Positions 25,801 to 34,644 of a DNA stretch of 64,000 nt are shown here, piece after piece; position 1 is the stretch's first letter, and each line of letters opens with the position of its first letter. The translations under genes were made by a program, and so were the position numbers. The DNA is from Myripristis murdjan (lineage: Eukaryota > Chordata > Actinopteri > Holocentriformes > Holocentridae): assembly GCF_902150065.1 (NCBI RefSeq), contig NC_043987.1, positions 21,440,987 to 21,504,986 of the forward strand. The letters are read 5' to 3'. The notes beneath the pieces were generated by a model. The model saw only the letters and a program-made list of their open reading frames with translations. It did not search any database and was not told where the DNA came from.

Positions 25801-26148
25801 AGATAAAACGCGAATCACTGAGCACATGAGCAACACGTCGCCAAGGGGCACTTAACATGTTTTTTCTTCTTTTTTTTCTTCTTTGGTTTCAACTACACCG
25901 CTGTCCGATAATGGACGCTGTATCCTTTAGCTAGCGTCTGCTGCCTCTCCAAACACATGACACAAGCGGACAGCTAGCTTTTCTCCGCTCCAGACGTCGC
26001 ATCGCATTTATCCCTTCAAGCGGAGAGGTGTATCGCTCCATTTTTTTTTTTGTTTTTCTCTCACTGCTGAAGAAAACTGCCATTAACAAAGTATTAACAA
26101 AGCAAGCCTGTTGGTGGCACTCACCCAAAGCTCTGTACCCCAGTCCAT
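9117..26148 (-). CDS. trip10: Cdc42-interacting protein 4 (F-BAR/HR1/SH3 adaptor)
   Basis: 586-residue F-BAR adaptor that binds curved membranes, Cdc42-GTP and WASP/dynamin to drive endocytosis and actin assembly (family knowledge). Coding exons in order: 26125-26148, 19280-19395, 18615-18671, 17937-18084, 17371-17433, 16635-16739, 16385-16513, 15900-16046, 15531-15719, 12151-12315, 10918-11027, 10515-10647, 9747-9835, 9525-9658, 9117-9268; phases all fit. The start MDWGTELW matches CIP4. F-BAR spans about residues 1-260 ([48 protein letters not shown]). Exon 10 is proline-rich. HR1 is about 382-462 ([30 protein letters not shown]). SH3 is about 527-586 ([28 protein letters not shown]). NGPPSP, GRDPLS and [10 protein letters not shown] favour trip10 over fnbp1/fnbp1l. 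The 6.7-kb first intron is the longest. Confidence 0.95.
9936..10514. repeat. Degenerate ~39-bp intronic minisatellite with donor-like units
   Basis: About 13-14 diverged units of roughly 39 bp in the trip10 intron just downstream of the second HR1 exon. The plus-strand consensus is roughly GGCCTGATTACCTCATAATA followed by TGTTAGGATGAACAACAGAG. Units are clearest from 10096 to 10514 and blur toward 9936. The last unit merges with the authentic splice donor of exon 10515-10647. On the gene strand most units read TGAG|GTAATC, a splice-donor-like string. Confidence 0.75.
10891..10917. repeat. (CA)n microsatellite abutting a splice donor
   Basis: A pure CA run on the plus strand, flanked at 10875-10890 by CACACGCGCATGCG. 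On the gene strand the trip10 donor of exon 10918-11027 is the first GT of the GT run. Confidence 0.9.
11717..11752. repeat. Short dispersed repeat, copy A
   Basis: A 36-bp segment starting GCTTGCCTTGAAAAGGCAAC that matches 32962-32997 at 33 of 36 positions. It holds a TTGCCTT/AAGGCAA hairpin. The family is not recognised; it may be the end of a larger decayed element. Confidence 0.55.
13796..14107. mobile_element. MITE with TAGGGCTGGGC terminal inverted repeats
   Basis: Starts TAGGGCTGGGC and ends GCCCAGCCCTA, an 11-bp inverted repeat bounded by TA on each side, about 312 bp long, AT-rich and without a transposase. It lies in the trip10 intron between exons 12151-12315 and 15531-15719. This is a common fish non-autonomous DNA element type; the TA flanks could be target duplications (Tc1-like) or part of the ends. 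Confidence 0.65.
14505..14548. repeat. (GT)n microsatellite
   Basis: About 22 uninterrupted GT units, preceded by imperfect ATGTGTGT stretches from 14471. Intronic in trip10. Confidence 0.9.
14812..15490 (+). mobile_element. Decayed LINE 3' end (reverse transcriptase C-terminus)
   Basis: Plus-strand translation gives an eroded reverse transcriptase tail: [11 protein letters not shown]-like, [49 protein letters not shown], with several in-frame stops. It has the same layout as the copy at 1-460 but is much older. It ends in an AATAAAGTG and ATTAAC-rich tail just before trip10 exon 15531-15719. Probably L2/Rex1-group; inserted antisense to trip10. Confidence 0.65.
16160..16365. mobile_element. 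Fold-back hAT-like MITE with target duplication
   Basis: A 206-bp element with near-complete inverted halves: CAGGGGTAGGAAACCATGTG at one end and the reverse complement of CAGAGGTAGGCAACCACATG at the other, with pairing continuing for about 58 nt (CACAGTGAGYCAAGAGG...). It is flanked by CCATAGGT (16152-16159) and CCATAGAT (16366-16373), an 8-bp target duplication with one difference, the length typical of hAT. It ends about 20 bp from trip10 exon 16385-16513. Confidence 0.85.
17471..17492 (+). repeat. G-run tract near a trip10 acceptor
   Basis: Three six-G runs separated by T and TGT. On the trip10 strand this is a C-run tract about 38-59 nt upstream of exon 17371-17433. The runs could fold as a G-quadruplex if split into four tetrad strands. 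Confidence 0.6.
19396..26124 (-). other. trip10 intron 1
   Basis: A 6.7-kb first intron between the eight-codon start exon and the next F-BAR exon. I see no exon of another gene. It holds simple repeats: an (AT)n at 22818-22834, an A run at 22847-22877, T-rich stretches near 25130-25165 and 25561-25620, and a possible small MITE starting TAGGGATG near 22508. Long first introns often carry enhancers, but nothing here can be called one from sequence alone. Confidence 0.6.
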
Positions 26149-27787
26149 GTTCAAGTTGCAGCCCAAGCTGTCTGTCTATCCTGAATACAAAGAACTTCTT
26201 CAAAGTTATCCCAACAACTCGGAGGACGGCCTTATAATCCCGAGATGATAAATAAATCGCAGCCAAGGCGTCCCTCCGTGTTTTGCTTCTTTAAGGAACA
26301 ATGCACAACAGCAGCATAATTAGCTAATTAACTTGGGCAAGCAGCCGTTAGCCCAGTTTGTCTAAATATTTTTCATAGCGAAGGAAAGAGGGATAAACTA
26401 GCTTTCATATCCGCGTCACTCCCAAATCCTAATTCTTAAAGGGACAGTGCGCAGAGGTACACAACGCTGGCACCGGCTGCAGCACCATGCCACAACATGC
26501 CACTTACACTTCTGTTTCAGTTTTTTCCCTTTAATTCTACATTGTTTCGATCCTATACTTTGTTGGAGATGCCATTAAAGTAGAGGAGTCGGGTTCAAGC
26601 GGCAATACAGGCAGGCATCTGCTCTGCTGAAGTGTCCCTGAGCAAGGCACTGAATCATCATACCAGCATTAAGGACTATGCAATCTACTTCCCTGTAAGA
26701 AAGGAGAATAAGCCCCCTCGGATCAGTGAAATGTGGTATACATAACATCACATACCTCCAAAGCCACTGATATTTATTCTAAAGATAAAGCCTCATTTAA
26801 CCTTTAAAGTGTTATTTATTGACTCTTTGACAGTCCAGTTAACCTAGTTTTGGTGCATATGAATAATATGCACAAAATTATGAGTAATATGATGAGAAGG
26901 ACATTTGAAATCATAAAATCTTTGCCTGAGGGCATGCATTAACATCAGGAGATTACTGCACATTCAAGCAAAAAAAAAAAAAAAAAAGTACACTTTCCCC
27001 AAAGAAAACAGTCTGCTGCTTTTTGGCCACTTTTTCAATTTATTACCTGAGATGTACATTGGTGTTAAATTAGGTAGAGGGACAAACATTTCTTCTTTTG
27101 TTTTGAACCATGCATTGAATTTTCAACAATGCAGGCAGGCTGAAGTACAGTGCAGTATAGGGTACATCCACTTGAGAATTAACACAATGCAAAGTTTGGC
27201 AATGACAATAGTCAAGGCTATGCCGAGAAAGCTGAAAAGACAACAGTGCACTGTAACTGGTCCTGGTTATATTCTCTCTCCAGTCAGTCAACCACTGACT
27301 CAGAGTTTCTCTGTATGCAATTGCTATACAGTAGCATGGGTGGTTTACAAAATTTAAGGGGTGTTACTGTATCACCCCATTAAATTGTAGGCCTATATTT
27401 AAATTACTGCCCCTAACTCATACTAGAAAAAAAAGTCTGCATTTCCCTCTACCTTGCAGGCTACTCAGTCTTCATTTTTGAACCACGTAAATAGTCACTG
27501 ATTAATTTAAAAATGAATTAAAATCAAAATAAGAAATGCTAAGGTCAGTGATTGAACATTGCAAAGACTAGATAAAAATTAAATGTACATGAAGTTACAA
27601 CCACAGTTCATCAACCTTGTACCAGTGCTAAACAAGTCTTTGCCGATTTTTGTTTACTTGAAGGCAAAGGACTTTTCATCTCTACATACTGTACATTGCA
27701 CAGGATTTGCCTTGGCTCTCAAGTCCAGATAACACTTTACAGTAGTAACAGGCCAATGCCAATTCTCTCTTATAATACCACCATATT
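26149..27787. other. Spacer between trip10 and the ICAM-like gene
   Basis: Holds the trip10 5' leader and promoter (about 26149-26450, no clear TATA box), the SINE-like fragment and AT-rich sequence with an A run at 26970-26987. No coding exon is seen. The ICAM-like gene's 3' end faces the trip10 5' end, as both are on the minus strand. Confidence 0.45.
26575..26700 (+). repeat. SINE-like fragment
   Basis: Contains GTCGGGTTCAAGCGG followed by CTGAAGTGTCCCTGAGCAAG and GCACTGAA, phrases typical of abundant fish tRNA/5S-type SINE cores (ttgagcaaggcactgaa). A related phrase, CCTTGAGCAAGGCACTTGAC, occurs at about 38321-38341. Boundaries are not resolved. Confidence 0.45.
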
Positions 27788-27793
27788 TTTATT
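27788..27793 (-). terminator. Poly(A) signal candidate, ICAM-like gene
   Basis: Minus-strand AATAAA about 150 nt past the stop codon. It is the nearest canonical signal; a longer 3' UTR is possible. Confidence 0.5.
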
Positions 27794-27939
27794 TAGCTTC
27801 TGCCAAGAGGTGTTTCTGGTTTTGCATCACAAATGACAAAAGTACAAAACTATGCTGTCTGTCAAAAGTCCAAGCTCAAGTCAAATGTAAACCTTGTGCT
27901 TCAAATGAATAAACAGTCCCAAGGCTCACTTCACCTTTT

Positions 27940-30900
27940 CTATTTAGCATGTGATGAAGGTTCAGTATGCTGTGTAGTCATAGGGATATCTGAACCATTA
28001 TTGCTGGCATTGGCAACATCATACTGCCTATATCTGCTTCTTTTGCGGTGGTACCACAAGATCAGGAGCACCACGAGAAACAGGAGAACTACTGCTGACA
28101 CCACGTAGAGTGCATAAGATTTCTCTGTAAAGCAAACAAGAGAGAACAAATTAAGTCTGTTATGCTTAACATCATGAGTATGTTTTTGTCTTAAAAACAA
28201 TATCTAAAACCTCTGTATGTCACAGGTCAGCATCACTCACTAATTTGCAGTGTCACTGTTTTATAAAATGTGTTCGGCACAGTCAATAACTGTACCTTTC
28301 ATGATCAGTGTGGTGAATCTTGTCACTCTCCCAACTTTATTCGTGGCAACACAGATGTAAATCCCAGCGCTGGTAGACGTGGCTCTTATGATGTTAATAC
28401 TACTCTGGTTCCCTCTAGTGGTCCTCGTCAGACCATCTGCAGAGATGAAGGTCCACTGGAGCACAGGAGAGGGGTTGCCTTCAGTGCTGCAGTTCAGAGT
28501 CACATCATCACCACTGGTTATTTCCTTAGTGCAATTTCCCTGCTCAAACTCAGGGGCATCTGTGTGAGAAAGGATGAAATTTGCAACCATTGCATGAAAC
28601 ACACACTGTCAAACTGATCCTGATCACAAATGTACATCATTCTGTCCGCAAAACAGCACAGATTGACAAATTTTGCTAGAGTTAAAACTTACACAAAACA
28701 TCAACACTTAGACTGCGATATGCTTCTCCATGTTCGTTTCTTGCTCTCAATGTGTATTGTCCACTATTCCGCCTTGTCAGCCCCTCTGGGAAAGACATCT
28801 CTTTTCCATCTTTAAGCCAGATCATGCTAGGTTCAGGTTCTCCTTCAGGTTTACATGGATTTTGATGCACATCATTCTCTTTGACCTCATAGTGATCGCT
28901 GCAGTTAAATTCAGGGCGATCTGTAAAGATTGCATCAAAAGACTTGTCAGATTCTATCATGGCGAAAGACAGTTGCAACTTATTGAGGATTTGACACACT
29001 GTATTCTGGAATAATGAAAAATGATCATGTATTTTGAGTATCTGATAATGAAACATGGTAAAAAGTTCAATGGTTCTGGTATACTCACATTCCACTTTGA
29101 TGTTAATGGAGGTGGTGTCCGTGCCCATGGTATTTACGGCTTCAAGTATAAATGTTCCAGAGTGTATCCTGGTAAGCGTCACAGAGGCATTGAACGGTGC
29201 GCCATAATAATGCCATTGAATGTTGGATGGAGGGTTCCCATGAACTTGACAGGGCACCATGCTTAGATTAAAACGTTGCTCCACCCCGGTGTAATGATGC
29301 GGACAATCCTCAAAAAATGGCTTATCTGCAAATGGAATAAATAGGAAAACTTCATCTGAGCATCAGTTAATCACAACTTCCGAAATTACAACTACTAAGT
29401 TTTGCATTGGTGAGCAAAAATTGTTTGACAATAAATAGATTAGTGGAAAACTCACAGTACACCTCAGCACTGTACTCTGCTGAGACAGATGGAGGGAGAG
29501 TCTCTAATCCAAAGGACAGCTGAGCCCGGCATTCAAGGTTTACTCCGTTGTCATGGCTCCTTGGAGTAAAGCTCAAGAAAGAAGCCACATCTTCTGGGGT
29601 CCTTTCGGTATTATTGAATGATTCTGTCTTCAAAACTTCATTGCCTTTGTGCCAACTCACAGTGAGGTTCTGCACGGGAGCCACACTGGTGATGTTACAC
29701 TGCAGATGGTACTCTGAGCCCTCCTTCATTGGACCTTGCTCCAATAGAGAGACTGACACATCATCTGGATTCTCTGTAAACAGAAGAAACTGAATGAATA
29801 TTGAATTGCCCTGTGAATACAATTCTAACTATGATCATGTGTGATTATGTGTATGTATGTGCATAGGTATATCGTACCAAGCCTTTGATTTTATTTTCAT
29901 AAAAATGACAACATTAGAATTTGGGATATTCCCTGCTGTGGTATTCTCAGAACCATTCCTTCCCTGTTTACTGTGCATTAAATGAAGTAGGACTGCAGGC
30001 CTTCACTTACTATAAAGAGTAACTGATGCCCTCTTTTTGCACTGCTCATTATCAAAGAGAGTAATGTAGCATAAAGGCTCTAAGGTCCAGTCCTTCAACT
30101 CTTCTACTTTCCATAAGACAAAGCGTGCTTCATCGTGAAAGCCTGTGCCTCCCTTTCTGGCCTCCCAGCCCATTCCTGCTGGATCTGTGGATGATGTGCT
30201 GCAGTTGACTGAAGCTGGATCTCCATATTGCACCACTAGTCTGGCTGGCATTAGCTGAAGAGGGCACCGATCTATAAAAAGGCAAAACATAAACATATTC
30301 AGTCCAATCACAGCTTAATTTTCAAACACAATCATTTTGCATGATGAAAGCTATTAACAACAGGGAAATCTGATAGTTGGGGATCTTAGGGGCACCAGTT
30401 CCAGACCTCTAAGCATTTAATGTAGAACGCATAAGGATCTACCTTTTGGCGCATCTGTCATTGGATTGGGCATGGCTGCTGCCGGCTGCTCTGTGGTTGC
30501 TGCTGAGGGTATTATCACTTCCACATGGACCATCATACTTGCATTCCCCAGTTTATTAGTGGCTATGCAGTAGAAGGTTGTGCTGGTGTTCAGTCCTCTA
30601 ATTGAAAGAATGCTCTGGTTCTCCATAGTGTTCACCTTATTCAGCCCTTCAGCATCATAGGCCCACTGGACCTCAGGGACAGGCTGCCCATCAACATCAC
30701 AGTCTTCGTGCAGATCCATGCCCATAGCCAGCTGGAGATTTTTGTTTGGATTTAAGAACTCAGGAGCATCTAAAGATGCAAATAAAGGCTTTTACAGTTA
30801 AATGAGACAAAAGAGACATGCAAGGAATTTTAAATTATTATCTGGCAACTGAAACTGAATTTTAGACATAATCAAGTCTTACACATTCTCCAAGCTACTT

Positions 30901-33219
30901 ACATTCAATGATGATATTAATAGTAGCACGGAAGCTACCAAGGTTATTGGTGGCTACGTAGTCATACTCTCCTGAATCCATCCTGGTCAAGGGCATTGAG
31001 TGATTAACTAGTTTTCCTTGGTGGTACCATGTAATACTACCAGAGGGGTTCCAATCAACTTCACAGGGCAAGTGCTCTGTCATGTTCAAGTGCCAATCAT
31101 GTTCTGTACAGGTGAAATTGCTTTGGCACTGAACCACTGGCTTATCTGGAAACAGGGCAAAGGCAAAATTAGTCACAGTCTGCATTAGGAGACTCTTGGA
31201 TGCACAAACACTGAACGAAAGGAAAAACATATTGTAATCAATTCCTCCATTATAAGGACAACAAAACCCATTATAACAGCATTTATTGCACTTTCGAGCA
31301 TAAATTTCTTTGCCAAAAATTTGAACTCGGAACACATTTTTATTCCTATTTTAGAACAACAAGAATGCCGATCTACTCACAGTGCACATTAAGCATTAAT
31401 GGATCAGATGAAATAACAGGAGTTTGTGGTCCCTCTGCTCCAAAGTCCAGCTGAGCTTCACATCTAAACTGGATTCCATTTTCTTCTCTGGTGGCATTGA
31501 TCATCAGATTAGAAGATGTGCTCACTGGTATTTTGGTTGTGTTGTGGCTCCTCCTGTCTGTCAGGATAGTTTGGTTGCCTCGGTACCACTTCATAATGAG
31601 GTTTTGCACAGGGGCAACATTGATAATGTCACACTGTAGCTCGTACTGTGTCCCCTCCTCGATGAAAGGAGCATAGCTGACTGCAAATATTATGGCACCC
31701 TCTGGATTCTCTGTTGAAATAAAATGGTGGATACAGAGCTACTTTGTTATGTTCAATTCTTATTTTCCATTCATACTGTACCAATCATGGAAACTCACAC
31801 TTACTGTATACAGTGGGCAGGAGATCTTTCCTGCATTCATGAGATCCACTTAAACTGATTTTACACTGAAGGTGTGCATCCCAGTCTAACATCTCTGGTA
31901 TCATCAAGGTGACAAGTGATGTGTCATCTTTGACTTCTTTGTTCGACGTGATATTTCCAGTAATCCACTGCATTAGCTCATAGTCCTCAGTTGGGGTACT
32001 GCAGTTGACTTCGACTGGTTGTCCATATTCTACCACAATCTCAGGAGGATTCAGGGTGAGACCTTTTTCCTCAGGTTCACAGGTGCTATCAGCATCTGTA
32101 GAAACACAATCAGTGATGGTTTTATTGGTTTTGAACAATAGACTATGCTTCCCCCTGGTGGATCAGTTAGCATGCTACCCCTAACTGGATATGGGTAAAT
32201 TCCCGCTCATGCGGTCACAAACTATTTCCTTGTGCTTCTTCACAGCAACTGTCACAAATTTGAAAATTCAACATATTATCTATATTGATTGATTGATTGA
32301 TTGATTAATTGAAACCTTTATTTATTCTCGGAAGACAGTTGAGGTTTCCCTCTTTTACAATGCCAACAACAAATACCTCATACATGGGTCCTAATGTCTG
32401 AGAAATACACTGCACCAAATCTTTTTTTGGAAAACTGATATCAAAAGATGCATGTGATCCTGTCTGTTCTATTGCTGCTGTATAGTGCTTGAAAAAAATC
32501 TGTAATTTCTTCATAAGACTGTTGCAAAAAAAGGAAATATACTGCATGTATCATTCCCTCTAGAAAAACTTGTTTTTTCCTATTATGTAAGTGAACTGTA
32601 ATACAAAAAATATATAACATGCCTGTGCAAAACAAAATGAGTGTGATGGATCTAATAAAGCGTTCCATATCATATTTTGCATCGAAAAACCAACCACCAC
32701 ACCCTCCAACTACAGCTACAGCACTGTCAAGTGTGACAAAAAGACACAGGAAGTTTTGTACATATAACACCTACCCCACCTACTTAAAACCATAAAGTGT
32801 TAACTGTTAAAAGAGGAAAAATATTAACTGTTCATTCAGTTCACTTCAATTTTATATAATGTTGCAAGTGTGAAATAACAAGATCTGCATCCAAACATAA
32901 CAATTTTAATTTCTTGTCCTTGTTTAAGTCCCTCTGTAAGTTTTACAGTTTATAGTTATATGCTTGCCTTGAAAAGGCAACACACCTTAAAATCTTGTTA
33001 TAATTAACATCATTGACAACACGTGGAAGATGAGAGTGAACAGGCTATTGCATTTAGAAGAGTAAGTAATTACCTTGTCATTTTTATATGGCACAGTATC
33101 ATCTCTCTTCATAATTTCACACGACACATTCATTTTTAGACTCAAATCTAACTACTGTACTACTCACCACTCTGCGAAAGCATCAGCACGAGAAGTCCCA
33201 CCACCCTGAGAGGCAACAT
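27940..33219 (-). CDS. ICAM-like adhesion receptor with nine Ig domains
   Basis: 911-residue type I membrane protein, one Ig domain per exon, all symmetrical phase 1. Exons in order: 33168-33219 (signal peptide, MLPLRVVGLLVLML), 31805-32095, 31381-31710, 30903-31145, 30443-30769, 30011-30271, 29456-29773, 29089-29325, 28693-28920, 28296-28559, 27940-28124 (membrane span YVVSAVVLLFLVVLLILW and a short basic/polar tail). Ig domains are about residues 18-850. Exons 2/6, 3/7, 4/8 and 5/10 pair by motif (for example VVEYGQPVEVNCST with VVQYGDPASVNCST; VAPVQNLIMKW with VAPVQNLTVSW), so an ICAM D1-D4 module has been duplicated. Exon 5 ends in a Thr/Pro-rich stalk. ICAMs bind leukocyte integrins. Which ICAM it is orthologous to is unclear; vcam1-like is the alternative. 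Confidence 0.85.
32962..32997. repeat. Short dispersed repeat, copy B
   Basis: Partner of 11717-11752 in the same orientation, 33 of 36 bases identical. It lies in intron 1 of the ICAM-like gene. Unknown family. Confidence 0.55.
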
Positions 33220-33434
33220 GCTGGATCTCTGCAACACCATGCAAGAGCAGGTGGGCGGGCAGGAGAAATTAGAGCTGTTTCAGAGGATGCTATGGCTTCT
33301 GGCTCTGGATGGGACAGATCCTGGCTTGGTGCTGTTGGTCCTGATAGTAGCCGTTACCAGTCATGGGAATACAGCCAGATACTGTCAGTGTGAAAGAGAA
33401 AATGCCCAACACCCCACTAGACAGGAAACTGACT

Positions 33435-33444
33435 GAAACGGAAA
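33435..33444 (+). promoter_or_regulatory. ISRE-like motif upstream of the ICAM-like gene
   Basis: GAAACGGAAA fits the interferon-response core GAAANNGAAA. It sits about 216 bp upstream of the start codon, in CAGGAAACTGACTGAAACGG, which gives a third GAAA. Motif match only. Confidence 0.4.
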
Positions 33445-34123
33445 TATGACTCTGAAACCACAGAGGCAGAGGGAGTGACAGAGTCCTCCCACACCTTGTA
33501 GGCTAACAAGTGCAGGCTAACCTCTCAGTGGGATCATTTTCCAGTGGTGTCAGGGGCCAGATCACTGGGGACCCCACCTGTCTAGTGGTGGTTCGCCCCA
33601 TCAAGCTCCCCGGGCATTTTTTCCAGTGTGCTTCATTCTAACACAGTTTTTCGACAGACTTTTAACCTAATTTTTAAAGTTAAAGATAACTAACCTGATG
33701 ACCAGATCCACACGAGCCCTGTGCAGGGCAGGCATGTTGGTTTTTCCAAGACATTTCAGGAATTCAGGACACAAAGTGTTGGTATTGGTCTCATAGCCTA
33801 GGTGTTATAGTCTTCATCATAGCCTGACAATAATGGGAAAAAAAATACATAAACTTAGGCTACGGCAACATTTAATAAATTAAATCAAATCAAATCAAAG
33901 CAGTAGAATAAGTACAATAAATAAATGTGAAATCATACATTTGGTACATTGAAGAACTATTAAGAAGATTATCTTTGCTGTGGCACTATATTCATTATAT
34001 TTTACAGAAATATTCATTATATTTTACAGAAATATATATTATATAAGAAACACTTATATAATATATTAATATTATTAAGAAATTATTAGTTATTCCTGGT
34101 GGAACCTGCAATTAGGTTAAAAA

Positions 34124-34156
<33 letters not shown>
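33445..34156. other. Spacer upstream of the ICAM-like gene
   Basis: No gene seen. GC-moderate near 33480-33720 (possible promoter side), then AT-rich with an AATCA run near 33880-33899 and an (AT)n at 34131-34157 that leads into the Tc1 remnant. Confidence 0.4.
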
Positions 34157-34162
<6 letters not shown>

Positions 34163-34423
34163 AGGCCAAAAGTTTGGACACACCTTCTCATTCAATGCGT
34201 TTACTTTATTTTCATGACTATTTACATTGTAGATTCTCACTGAAGGAATCAAAACTATGAATGAACACATGTGGAGTTATGTACTTAACAAAAAAAGGTG
34301 AAATAAATGAAAACATGTTTTATATTCTAGATTCTTCAAAATAGCCCGCCTTTGCTCTGATTACTGCTTTGCACACTCTTGGCATTCTCTCGATGAGCTT
34401 CAAGAGGTAGTCACCTGAAAGAA
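34157..34423 (-). mobile_element. Truncated Tc1-like transposon
   Basis: The left end carries the Tc1-type inverted repeat TACAGGCCAAAAGTTTGGAC at 34160-34179, inserted in an (AT)n tract as expected for TA targets. On the minus strand it encodes the very end of a Tc1 transposase: GDYLLKLIERMPRVCKAVIR, AKAGYFEESRI, stop. Everything upstream of that is missing, so this is a 3'-end fragment. Confidence 0.9.
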
Positions 34424-34644
34424 AACTAAAACTAAACAGTGTTTTTTGTTAATATGTGGTCATAAATAGGTGATTTTCAAAACTTTCCACCAATAGGATT
34501 TCTTGGGACTTTTTTCCCCTCACTCAGGACAAACTGAGGATACAAAATCAGTTGAGTTTGCTTCTCTTGCAATTTGTCCTAGGTTGACCCCAATTTTGGC
34601 CTAAAATTACTGGACTATAAACACAGCTGATTCTTACTGGCCTA

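Noticed and set aside
28682-29284. 200-codon minus-strand frame as a single exon
   Set aside because: It joins two Ig exons (28693-28920 and 29089-29325) through an intron that happens to be open. Splice signals and phases define two exons.
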